Shown piece by piece: positions 1 through 9,027 of a DNA stretch of 12,322 nucleotides (the stretch's first letter is position 1; every line of letters begins with the position of its first letter). The notes under the pieces were generated by a model. The model did no database searches. It saw nothing but the letters and a program-made list of their open reading frames with translations, and was not told the origin of the DNA. Position numbers and translations under genes: made by a program. Source of the DNA: Irineochytrium annulatum (Eukaryota > Chytridiomycota > Chytridiomycetes > Chytridiales > Chytridiaceae); contig JADGJL010000893.1 in the NCBI GenBank assembly GCA_027600665.1, forward strand, positions 1-12,322, given 5' to 3'.

Positions 1-27
1 AGACTAGACGGTCGCCATTTGAAAGTC

Positions 28-1091
28 TCACACCTTCACTCCCTTCTCCTTGTTGGTTGGGGCTCCTTTCTTGACCAGCTCAAGATATTTATCCTAATTG
101 CAATTGCATCAGACAGTTGGCCTAATGCCATTGTTGATTAAACCCTTCAAACCTGAAGCAGGCCACATTCCTCGCCGTACCGCCTCTCCATTGCTCGAAT
201 AGCGTGATCCTTCTCACGGAGCCTCCGCTCGTATTCGTGCGGCGTGATCGGACCGCGCGCCTGATCCTCATTTAACACCGGCACATACACTGTTCTCGGC
301 CTTTTTGGTTTCGAGGATGCAGTGTCGGCGAGCGCATGACCTTCTCCAGGCTTACATAAAGCGCCGCTGCGGGGCTGTTTTCGCGTCCATTCCTCATCGG
401 CGTCTAGCTCGTCCTCCTCTACACCCACGTCCTTGCCCTCATCTTCCCTCGTCACGGCCGCAGAAAGCAAAGGAGAGCTCGGACAGCTGCTAGCGGGCGA
501 GACGGAGGACAGCGGGGAGCCACTCAGCCAGACTGGGTAGCCTAGTCTTTCCCCAGGCTCGTCGATATCGTCAGCCTCCGCGAAGCCGTTCGTCGAGGGT
601 TGCCCCGGCGTGGACACGGAGCCGGCAGTGGCGAAGTTGACGTCAGGAGGTGTGCTGTCGGCGGCCGGGATGCTCTGTGCTGCGACGGCGATCACTGTGG
701 TCGGGAAGATGGCGCGGGACAGGGCCCTTGATAGGTCCCCGGGAGTGAATGCGGCGCCGTTGGCGGTGGGGATGGAGGTGGCGTTTGACGGAGGGATGGC
801 GATTGCTGGTTTGTTGTGAATGGATGTCGGCGAACTGCCAGACGCCCGGCGCTTCGCCGCGCCTGTTTCGGGGGTGGATGCGTCACCAGCCGCAGCGACG
901 GACAGCTCGGCAGTCGTCCCATCTTCGTCATCGTCCTCCCTCCCGCGCTTCAAGGCGGTCCGCGGGGTGAAACTGGCCCCCTGGGGCGGCGTCCGCTTGG
1001 TCTGCAGCTCACGGCGCGTCTGGCACACGGCCGTGGCGTCGAGACAGAATGCGCTAGGGGTGCCTGTGCCCGGATGGAGGGAATGCTCCAT
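28..1091 (-). CDS. Hypothetical low-complexity fungal protein, two exons
   Basis: I do not recognise the family. The gene reads leftward as two exons, 1091-153 and 93-28, giving about 334 residues. The main exon would run past the splice site into a stop after only one more codon. A 59-nt intron (152-94, GTTTGA to TTAG) instead joins in phase to a 21-codon lysine-rich tail and a TGA at 28-30. The protein is mostly disordered: Pro/Ser/Thr/Ala-rich, with an acidic-basic patch (KRGREDDDED) near residue 50 and an acidic Glu/Asp stretch in the second half. The C-terminus is charged and probably helical (HEYERRLREKDHAIRAMERR, then the spliced KYLELVKKG tail), a possible short coiled coil. An upstream in-frame ATG at 1193 would add 34 residues. 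I prefer the ATG at 1091 because the extra segment looks like leader sequence, but this is not settled. The basic/acidic composition fits a nuclear protein, which is only a guess. Confidence 0.6.
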
Positions 1092-1810
1092 TACGGTCCA
1101 TGGCTGGTGAAGGCGGATGATTATGGGCGGCGTCACGACCGAGGTTGAGACCTGGGTCGCCCTATGTGGTGAGCCAGTGCTGTCGGTAACCATCCGGCAG
1201 GCGGGCGGGATCGTGGAGAAGGGGTAGGACGGTTAGGCTGGCCAATTCTAAGCCCACCGTTCTGGCAAGATGGCAATCGCGAAGAATTGACTTCCCATGA
1301 CACTCGGGCGTTCGATTAAGCTGAAGCGCCTGTATTTAAGTCCGGCATTGGACCTGCGTGCTCGATAACTGGCCCTTGCTCTAAGTCTACCAAGGGCAGG
1401 CAGTTCATGCATCAAATAAAATCACGTCATTTGATACATGAGGGCACTGAGGGCAATAATTACAAAATAGCTCAGCAGCGACGGATACCCGCTGGCCGCC
1501 ACGCTTGCCTCCTCGCTTTATGCCTGCTTATTGCCTTCAACACCTCTAAGGCTCTGCATGTGCCCTCGAAGCGAACTGGAAAACAGACGGAAGTTGGTGC
1601 GCACCTCTGCAAGCATGTCGCCGAGAAAGACGTTGATGAGCTCGCTTATATGTGTTTTAATCTGTGTACTTACGCTTACCCACGCTTTCTCAGAACAATG
1701 TTGATCGTCAACGCAAGCTAATTGGGTGCTCTTTTCGACTCTTCCCAACAGCACAATCGGACATCTGTTGAACCACATTAGAGTATTTCCAAACTCTGTT
1801 TTGATCAAAA
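1092..1810. other. Spacer with no assigned gene; weak promoter-like site and short ORFs
   Basis: This stretch holds the upstream region of the minus-strand gene on its left. A TATA-like TATTTAAG at 1333-1340 lies 67 nt before an ATG at 1407 that opens a 104-codon plus-strand frame ending at 1721. That frame has an internal hydrophobic stretch (CLLALCLLIAF) but no family resemblance I can name. A 96-codon minus-strand frame (1808-1518) overlaps it, so at most one is real. Neither has convincing support and I do not call a gene here. The last part of the interval is the upstream flank of the tRNA gene. Confidence 0.4.
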
Positions 1811-1883
1811 GCCGCTTTAGCTCATCTGGGAGAGCGTAGCACTGAAGATGCTAAGGTACTGTGTTCGATCCACAGAAGCGGCA
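1811..1883 (+). tRNA. tRNA-Phe (anticodon GAA), intronless
   Basis: The sequence folds as a full cloverleaf. It has a perfect 7-bp acceptor stem (GCCGCTT with AAGCGGC) and a 4-bp D stem (GCTC/GAGC) around an 8-nt loop. The 5-bp anticodon stem (TAGCA/TGCTA) carries the loop CTGAAGA, so the anticodon is GAA and reads UUC/UUU. The variable loop has 5 nt, and the 5-bp T stem (CTGTG/CACAG) carries TTCGATC. The discriminator base is A at 1883. Internal Pol III promoter elements are visible as an A box (TAGCTCATCTGG) and a B box (GTTCGATCC). There is no intron after the anticodon. It is identical over 73 nt to the minus-strand copy at 6250-6322. Confidence 0.97.
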
Positions 1884-1886
1884 AAA

Positions 1887-1961
1887 TGATAGCGTTTTGT
1901 ATTTTAGTAAGTATAATGATGCTATTAATATAGATTTTAGTAAATATGAACGACGCTATCA
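1887..1961. repeat. Small AT-rich block with inverted ends and internal direct repeats
   Basis: The 9-mer TGATAGCGT at 1887-1895 is matched by its exact reverse complement ACGCTATCA at 1953-1961. Inside lie two copies of ATTTTAGTAA (1901-1910 and starting near 1934), each followed by an AT-rich similar tail. The block starts four bases after the tRNA discriminator and overlaps its terminator. It could be a short degenerate element or chance structure in AT-rich DNA. No coding capacity is present. Confidence 0.45.
1895..1905 (+). terminator. Pol III oligo-T terminators of the plus-strand tRNA-Phe
   Basis: Two runs of four T (1895-1898 and 1902-1905) begin 12 nt after the discriminator base of the tRNA gene. 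Runs of four or more T on the non-template strand are the standard Pol III stop signal. The tandem pair suggests a main and a backup site. Confidence 0.6.
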
Positions 1962-3779
1962 CTGCAAATATGATATCTACTGAATATACCTTTCTACCTA
2001 CGTACATATTCGAATATGTATGACGAAAAGTGTATTCTTAGCTAACATAAGTTATGTGTTGATTTTTATGCACTATCCTTCCGTGGCAGCGTGAACATCG
2101 TCGCGATCACGTCGGCACCTTGGGATCTACTGACTGTATTCAAGAGCTTAGTTGCGTATCTCAACAAAAGGTTTTTCTAACTGTTGGGATCCATACAGCG
2201 CTGCAGCGAAATACAGACAGACCTACGGTATCATCGATGACCGGCTGTCGCGACGACTGAGCAGCAGGATCGGTATCTGAAGATATCAAGGCGCTAAAGG
2301 AGTGGATGGTGGCCTTCTCTCTTCACAACCTCCTTCCAGTTCAGCAAACATCCTCCCTTTATCAACTTAAAAGAAATTGCGCTAAAGAGGTCCATCTATG
2401 AATGCTATGGCGACATCGCGGACCGTGCTCCTCTTTCGGCTCGAGGGTATTGACTCTGCCTGCGAACTCGCGGTCTTGATGGCTAGGTCCAAGCTAATAC
2501 CCTCGCCCGCTGCCACACAAAACCCGTAGCGGCCGCGCTGGCGGACACTTCCTGCGGTGATCGGCAGGGCAGCACGCGCGAGGCCAAGAACTTCTACCTC
2601 AGGGGGCCACATCAGGACCCCGTTCGATCCAGTTCTCGCCGTTTGGCACCTATCTGGCCTCAGGTTTGTGAAGGTATGGGACGGTGTCAGCCGCATGCAC
2701 GGAGCTACAGACGTTGAAGAAGCACTCAAGCAGCGGGGCCGACGTGGCGTGGTCGGATGGTCGCGCTTCTGAACTAGTTCTCTCATCACAGAAAATTTAA
2801 TATTCAATACGAGACATCTCGCGATATACTTGGCATCGTCGACCGGCGATCCCGGCGAACGGCCATATCCATAGTCAACTTCCTCCTTCAGGGACGGCTT
2901 CCAAACTCTCGGGTGTCTAGGACGGGACGTGCGGACTGCCTGTGCTAATGGATTTATGTATTTAGGCAAGTGCGCATCGTCCTCCGAGAACGAGCCGACA
3001 AAGAAACAGATATCAGATATAGCGACATGTTCAACGAGATCAGGTTCGTGTCCTTTCAGGTTCTTCGCTAGCTGCCAATGCCTCCAACGGTGCTAATGGT
3101 TTGCCTAGTTCAGGCAGCACCCCACTACTTTTTTGTGCGCCATGTGCTTTCGCTTTCCACACACCACTTCTGTCATGTAATTGGTGCTTTGTTAGTTTAT
3201 GTAAGCACTTCATAGTAGCTCTTCCATTTATGAGCCGTTTCCACAGCTCAACAACAGAGTAACATTTGTTGTCTGGATCCACGCTGGTTGCGGATCTAAA
3301 AAGTGAGCTCTCCAGGTGATACCACATCGCCTCTGCTGAACTATCTACAGAAACGCGTTAATTGTTCTCGCAATTTCCTTTTTTGTGGCTGAAGGAATAT
3401 ATGGTGCCTGGACGATTCAAATCAGGTCTAACAGTGCTATCAGCAGTCCATCGGCTGGCGGACCAGCCGCTATTCATATTGTAGCGATTTTCGTGCTGCA
3501 CTCCTGCCTTTGGAGCCATTGACGCCGGCGCGTTCCTGTCAACATTTCCCCCATACGGAAGCCCACGCCATTTATTCCCCTTCACCATAGGGAGGGGTCC
3601 GAGGACAAGGGGAAAATCATTGAGCTCCTTGGGCCGCGCCAGCGGCATTGTCGTCGAGGCATTGTTTGATTGTTCATAGTTCTCGGTAATTTTTTCGTCG
3701 GTCCGGCGGACACAATCCCTTTCATCCCAACACCACACGCACACGCGAACTCGACAACGACCGACACAACGCGCCCACC
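1962..3779. other. Long stretch with no recognisable gene; includes the 5' region of the membrane-protein gene
   Basis: I find no frame with a recognisable domain. The longest are two minus-strand frames, 2969-2382 (195 codons) and 3744-3358 (128 codons), plus a 95-codon minus-strand frame at 3327-3040. All are unrecognised. The first is basic and Ser/Pro-rich and overlaps a plus-strand frame at 2557-2772. The second starts close to and divergent from the gene at 3780, so it could be the first exon of an undescribed divergent gene. Its section around 3480-3600 (GLPYGGNVDRNAP) has a protein-like composition. The last roughly 80 bp before 3780 are A/C-rich (CACACGCG, CGACAACGACCGACAC), typical of a fungal 5' UTR. 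No clear TATA box is seen. Confidence 0.4.
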
Positions 3780-5043
3780 ATGAGCACCTGCCCGCCCCCC
3801 GGCTCGTACGTCCTGGACATGCCCACCATCAACACCATCCGTGAGTGACAGCCGGTGCCGTGGCACGCGCGCGAGGGCTGACGCAGGCCCGGCCCTTCCT
3901 TCCTTACAGTCACGAACTACGGCACCAACACGGCCATCCTGCTTTGGAGCGCCCAGCTGTGCTTCGAGTCGCTCGCGTATATCAAAAAGGTGGACATTAA
4001 GAAGCAGGCATTCGTCGCATGCTTCTTCCTCCTGTGCTCCAGCATTCTGCGTGTATACTTTTGGTCATTCAAGTACTTCAACCCCAACTTCATGCAATTC
4101 GGCGTCACGCTGTTCGGCCTTAACGTGTGCGATCTCATCACGAAAGTCATTGTCGCGCTCATCTACCGCCAAAAAGCGCTCGGCATCTTCCGCGGCACTC
4201 TGGGCATTGAAGTCTGGACATGGTTCATCTATGCCATATACGTCATCACGGTACTTATCTCGGTCGCAACGTACCCCTATGGCGTCGTCGTTGGGGGCAG
4301 CTTCGCGGGGTACTTGAATTACCAGGTTGCGGCAGGGCCTGCGCTGGGATACATCACGAATATGGAAAGCATGGCAAAGGTTGGGCACGTTCTCTGTGCT
4401 TCTGCGATGAGATGCTAACTTTGGTCTACCATATGCTCTAGGGCCTCATCATCGTAGTTATCGACGGCCGTCTCATCGCGAAGCTGTCCACCACTATCAG
4501 TGGTGAGAAAATCGACCCCGTTGAAAAGATTTATAAGATTGCCAAGGTGAGCGCTGTCACGGGTGTTGTCGACAAACGATTAATTACATACACAATCGCA
4601 GCTGGTATTCACCCTCATGTTCATGGTCCTCATTATCATCCTGTGCTTCTACAAGAACAACGCGTCGGTGAATTTGCTGTGGATCTTCGCCAACAACCTA
4701 GGTAAAGGAGAAATTGAGTCCCTTCTTCCTTACTTAAGTTAAACAATGTGTGGACTCGTTCACTTTTTAGCGGCCGTGTTTCCCCTTGTCCAGATCGTCG
4801 ACTTTTACAAGGTACGACATACTATTTTTGCATGTTCTTTTCTTGTCTTTCCTGCTGCAGACATAAGAAGCGGTTTGTTAACTGTCTTTTCACCCGCTAT
4901 AGTACGACGTCAAGGCCTTCCAGGCCAACTCGGGGCACACCCACCAGCCAAGCGGCACGGCCCATTCCGCCCATTCTGATGGCGGTAAGGTGGTCTCTGT
5001 CGCCATCAACCCGGACATCAAGGCTACCAAGGAGGATGTTTAA
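3780..5043 (+). CDS. Polytopic membrane protein of unknown function, six exons (about 305 aa)
   Basis: The exons are 3780-3840, 3910-4379, 4442-4546, 4602-4701, 4771-4811 and 4903-5043. All five introns are GT-AG, 55-91 nt long, and keep the frame. Intron 2 has a weaker donor (GTTGGG) but a good branch-like GCTAAC. The start ATG follows an A/C-rich leader (CACC-ATG). Six or seven hydrophobic segments are visible, at roughly residues 26-45, 54-74, 81-106, 122-148, 178-192, 213-231 and 235-257. Short basic loops (KKVDIKKQ near 46-53, RQKALG near 107) lie between them. The C-terminal tail of about 45 residues is hydrophilic and His/Ser-rich (QANSGHTHQPSGTAHSAH), then ends in KATKEDV. Seven segments would suit a receptor-like or transporter-like topology, but no signature motif allows a family name and no signal peptide is seen. 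It lies between the two tRNA-Phe genes and has no obvious partner. Gene structure is well supported; function is unknown. Confidence 0.85.
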
Positions 5044-6249
5044 TGTTTATGATCTTGGTCAGCCTTTCCACGCTATATATTGGCGTTTGCTTTTTCACTT
5101 GGATAATTGCTGATTGTTTACTACTTACGGCTTTATTCCTTAACAACCCCTTCCCTCCACATATCTCCGCCATTTCGTCCTTGGTTGCTCAACGCTGTTT
5201 ACATTCTCTCCTCAGCGTAAATGGTCCGCCTGCAAGCTAAGATGAGTCTTGCAATGGTTGACGTATTTCTTTTGCATTTTCTTTCTGTTTTCTTTTTGAC
5301 CTTTCAGTTAAAGACCTCGGTTAACCAATAGATTTAATTGAAGTAGCTTTGAATGCAGCTTGATGCTGAAGCAACATTTCACACTCAAGGCCGCCGTTTG
5401 TGGCGCGCAGATAAACAAAAATAAAGCGAGGAAGCGTACTGGGTTTGAAAAAGACGACAGGCGACGCGACGCCTCTGAAGCCGTCCATAAAAACCTCTTT
5501 CTTGGTCAGTACGTTGGACTTTTCGTAGATGAAGGATTCGTTGTTCGAATGCCTTCAGAACCACCCGTCCATGTGCAACCCCAAGGTCGCCACGGCGTGC
5601 TCTCCAACCACTTAGCACAACCCGCCACGGAGATCACGATCGCGCGCATCTGCGCCAAGTGTTGGGTGAGCAACAACGGCAAGAGCAGGATGTGGACGGC
5701 GTGCAACTTCGCCACGAGCAATGCCGTCAGCGACTACGGTTAAAGGCCATGATGGTTCTGCGACGCAGCGGCGGCCGACTTGCGGTTGTTTGCGAAGTAA
5801 TTTGCACTGGTTAATGCGCGGTACTTTGCAGAAGTTATCCGGCGACAAGAAATCAATAAATACGTTAGGTATTTTTGGTTCATCACCACTACCGCCCTTC
5901 ACCGCACGCACTGCCGTCCCCGGAACTAGCCGACGATCTGTCGGTCGTTGGGAAGAGTCGACCCTCAAGACTTCGGCTTCCCCCTCAAAGGCACGCGTAT
6001 ACATAAATCCAACTCCTCCCTCAACAGACCGGCACGTTCCACTCCAGTCGAGATAGTTTAGGCGGCTGTTTACTCCGATTGATGTGGTTAGGCGGCAGGC
6101 ATGGGGATCGGCGTAGACCAGGAGATATGCCCATAACCCTCTGAAGAGCTTCTCACCCTGACATGAAGAAACGCATCCAAGGCAATTTGTTGTCCTTGCA
6201 AGATCAATCAAATATTCAGATTATTTTATTAAAAAAAATATTTAAACGT
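5044..6249. other. Gene-poor stretch downstream of the membrane-protein gene
   Basis: The first 300 bp are T-rich and suit a 3' UTR and polyadenylation zone, with no perfect AATAAA. Beyond that, overlapping frames exist on both strands. They are 127 codons on plus (5360-5743), 199 codons on minus (6211-5612), and shorter minus-strand frames around 5385-5721. None contains a domain I recognise, and they compete for the same GC-rich section (about 5450-6000). The raised GC there hints at a former or unrecognised exon, possibly of a small multi-exon gene, but strand and splice sites cannot be fixed by eye. The last part is an AT-rich tRNA 3' flank. Confidence 0.4.
6231..6238 (-). terminator. Pol III oligo-T terminator of the minus-strand tRNA-Phe
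   Basis: Eight consecutive A on the plus strand, read as eight T in the direction of tRNA transcription, start 12 nt after the discriminator base at 6250. This is a strong Pol III termination signal. The spacing equals that of the first T-run after the plus-strand copy, although the flanking sequence differs. Confidence 0.8.
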
Positions 6250-6322
6250 TGCCGCTTCTGTGGATCGAACACAGTACCTTAGCATCTTCAGTGCTACGCT
6301 CTCCCAGATGAGCTAAAGCGGC
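6250..6322 (-). tRNA. tRNA-Phe (anticodon GAA), intronless, second identical copy
   Basis: Reading from 6322 down to 6251, the sequence matches the plus-strand tRNA at 1811 base for base, and the discriminator is again A (6250). The cloverleaf, the GAA anticodon and the A and B boxes are therefore the same. The 5' flank (ACTTTCAA before the first base) differs from that of the other copy (TGATCAAAA), but both carry a CAA-type motif just upstream, as is common at Pol III start sites. The gene lies 326 bp upstream of, and divergent from, the tyrosinase start codon. Confidence 0.97.
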
Positions 6323-6648
6323 TTGAAAGTATTGCTTCAGAGTAATTCTAAGTTCAAACTTCGTTGGCGTCCGAGCTTTTGGACGCTTGCTTACCAAACT
6401 GTAGGCTTGAAGCATGTTCAGGATCAGTTCATTGACATGACAATCGCGGCCCGCTGGCCCGCCAGCGGCGGCGGCGGCAGCAATGACTTGTTGTCGGCCG
6501 TGCCACATCGCGGGGTGGATCGTGCCAGCCGGTGGTGGCGTCCCGTCGGCTCAGTCAGCATGCGCCGAAGCCTTGAAGCTCCCAGGACCTCACTCTTAAT
6601 TCCCCCAACCTCGCTCGGCCCTTCCTGATCAAATACCTGTCTCCAGCC
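6323..6648. promoter_or_regulatory. Shared upstream region between tRNA-Phe and the tyrosinase gene
   Basis: This 326-bp interval separates a leftward Pol III gene from a rightward Pol II gene. Its first part is AT-rich and next to the tRNA 5' end. The rest is GC-rich, with a GGC repeat run (GGCGGCGGCGGC) near 6465-6478. The last 50 bp before the ATG are C/T-rich, which is usual near fungal transcription starts. I see no TATA box or other identifiable factor site, so the tyrosinase promoter is inferred from position only. Confidence 0.4.
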
Positions 6649-8333
6649 ATGCCTGCGCGCCACAACCCCTCCGCGCCGCCAACGATGGTCCCCACCCTCG
6701 TCGTCGTCCTCACCGTACTCGGCGCGTTCTCCTGGGGCCTGGCTATCCTCTCCCTCGCCGTACACAACAACCTCGTCCTCGCTGCCAGCGTGCCCGCACC
6801 GGCCGTGATGCATGCAGGTATGTCCTCGCCGTGCCCCTCTTTTCCATTTAAACCGCCCCAATCGGGCTTCCACTCATTCAGCGCGGAGGGACAACGCGTC
6901 GTCGTTCGGCCCGCAGCAACTGCAGCAGACGGCCTTTCCGGGTGGTCGCACGTGCACGGGCGGGCAGAGGCGGGAGTGGAGGGAGCTGAGCGGCGGTCAG
7001 CAGCAGAGCTACCTCCAGGCGGTCAAGTGCCTCAAGAACACGCCCTCGCTCCTGACCAGCGACAAGAATCAAGATGGCAGCCTTTACGAGGACTTCTCGT
7101 GAGTAGCATTTGTCGTGTCTCCTTTGACGGCCTTTGTCTTGATTGCACAGGTACGTGCACAACTATAACGTCGGCCGCATCCACCAAGTCGCCCAGTTCC
7201 TCCCCTGGCACCGCGCCTACCTGATGCTTTTCCAGCTCGCGCTCCAGCGGTACTGCGGGTACTCGGATCAACTTCCCTACTACGACTGGTCGCTTGACAG
7301 CCAGCACCCAGAGAACGCAGTCGTCTGGTCCGGGCAGAGCTTTGGCGGCGACGGCACCCAGTCGACCAACTACTGCGTACCCGACGGCATCTTCGTTGGG
7401 GTTCGGGACGTTGTCGGCCACCCGGGAGGGTCGTGTCTGCTGAGGCAGTTCAACCTCGGCCAGAACATGATGTCGGCCCAGTACACGCCCGAGCAGATCG
7501 CCAGCATCATTGACAGCAGCAGCAACTTCAAAGACTTTACGTCGGCTGTCTACGTGCCTCACGCGGCGTTCCATAACGGCGTCGGAGGGGATATGGCAAA
7601 CATGGGCGCGAGTCCCGAAGGTTCGTGACTCACGCATCCTCTCTACCTTTTCGCTTTAACGATCGCCATCCTCTCTGCATCCTTTCCAAATTCAGACCCG
7701 ATCTTCTACCTTCATCACGCCAACGTCGATCGCATCTGGTACATTTGGCAGCAGCAAAATCCTTCCCTCGCGCTCCAGTACCAAGGCTCTCTCGAGCAGC
7801 GCTCCGATGCCAATGACGCCTCTCTTACCGACCCGCTCTTCGCGTCCACCGACCTTCCCGGTGGCACCATCTTCCCGGTCGGCATGACCGTCCGCGACGC
7901 CATGCTCGCCAACGGCGGCGGGTGGTTCTGCTACACGTACTCCAACAGCGTCGCGCCCCGCGGGTTCATGGCATCACCCGACGCACACCTGCACGTCCAG
8001 GCGCCGACGAAGGCCGGGGACATGATGGTGATGCCCGCCCCTGCGGCTCACGATCGCGTCGAGCAGCGGAAGCTGCGACACCCGCAGCCACTGTCTGGTG
8101 GCATGCTACCGAGCCACCCGGCTAAGCTCGCGAGGATACGGGAGGTTGAGAGCAGGCTTAGGGCCGTGGTGGACTACGTGAACGCTTTGGATAACTACTT
8201 GTCGCCCGCGGCGCTGGCCGTCGCGGGTAAGGTGGAGGGATGGAGGAGCGTGGGCGATGATGAGGCGGTGGAGCATTGGAGGGCGAGGGCCGAGATCGCG
8301 AGGGCCGCGATGAAGGTTGCGGGGAGGGCGTAG
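6649..8333 (+). CDS. Tyrosinase / polyphenol oxidase (type 3 copper), four exons, about 497 aa
   Basis: Tyrosinases oxidise monophenols and diphenols to quinones, the entry step to melanins. The exons are 6649-6817, 6882-7098, 7151-7620 and 7696-8333, with GT-AG introns of 64, 52 and 75 nt. CuA ligands are H132 (YVH), H140 (RIH) and H149 (FLPWHR). CuB ligands are H266 and H270 (PHAAFHNGVGG) and one of the H292/H293 pair in DPIFYLHHANVDR. Other family marks are the CTGGQRREW segment near residue 81 with a helix (KCLKNTPSLL), PYYDWS in place of the usual PYWDW, and YTY at 365-367, which normally closes the catalytic domain. Residues 14-47 are strongly hydrophobic and act as a signal peptide or anchor. 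Start at M1 is taken; M13 would put the hydrophobic stretch at the very N-terminus and is plausible. No Cys-x-His precedes H140, so the thioether seen in classical Neurospora-type tyrosinases is not evident. About 130 helical, Arg/Ala-rich residues follow YTY. A catechol oxidase without monophenolase activity cannot be excluded. Confidence 0.95.
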
Positions 8334-9027
8334 GAACGTATGGACACTTCAAGTGTTTACCTTTCTGTTTATATAGTGTGGTCGCATACCTACACGTGGA
8401 TACAGTACTTGCCTGTTTCATCTTATATTGTTTTTCTTTGTGCTGCTTACGGGCGCCTAGCACATGACCCTTATTCGCAGTGTCTGTTGAAAGCTTTGTA
8501 TCCATAATCTCGCTGCTTGGGTTTCTTTTTATTTTTTAATTTTTTCGAATACCTGCTCAGCTGAAGAAGAAGTTTACGCAGTAATAACGAGGATGCACTC
8601 AACAATTTTATTTTTGTCGTGCTCGATGTCTGTTTCGATTAATTTTCCGACATTTACAGTCCACACAAACCGCACTGCCAGGCCAAGTGAAGACGACGAA
8701 AATTTAAGGCAGCATTTGTATTGTTTTAAGCAACTGACACTCCGTACATGAGTGAAAATGGCGCCGGGTTATGGAAGGAGAAGAAATGGAGCAAAGAAGG
8801 AGAGCAGCAGTGGCAATATAGTGTCCAACCATCGAGTTAAAAATAATAAGTGTCTTTATCTGCTAAAAACGTCGTCGTCATTGCAACCGAGGCGAATATT
8901 TAAGACTACGCCTTCAGACATAAAAACAAATTGCGCATGGCACTAAAAAGCGGGAGATAATATTCGATGAAAGATATCCATGAAGCCACATCCACCCTCC
9001 GCCCCACATCCGTCAGCCTCCAACCCC
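8334..9027. other. Convergent 3' intergenic region between tyrosinase and katG
   Basis: This 694-bp spacer receives transcripts from both sides, so both 3' UTRs and polyadenylation sites must lie here. It is AT-rich, with T-runs around 8525-8545 (TTTTTATTTTTTAATTTTTT) that would suit 3'-end processing of the plus-strand gene. An A/G-rich plus-strand section lies at 8750-8800. I see no gene: a 64-codon plus-strand frame (8752-8946) is low complexity and unsupported. Confidence 0.5.

Noticed and set aside
610..1148. Several plus-strand frames opposite the left-edge gene
   Set aside because: They overlap each other in different frames and oppose the longer frame that continues across a plausible intron. 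Their composition is Arg/Pro/Ala-rich shadow.
1811..6322. Inverted tRNA copies as terminal inverted repeats of one large transposon
   Set aside because: The identity stops exactly at the tRNA gene ends and the flanks differ, and no transposase-like frame is seen inside. Two dispersed tRNA gene copies explain it more simply.
6424..6873. Minus-strand 149-codon frame over the tyrosinase first exon
   Set aside because: It overlaps the tyrosinase promoter, first exon and intron in antisense and has no recognisable content.
7032..7637. Minus-strand 201-codon frame opposite tyrosinase
   Set aside because: It is antisense to exons 2-3, which encode the copper-binding motifs, and it crosses the introns as if coding. 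It shows no domain.
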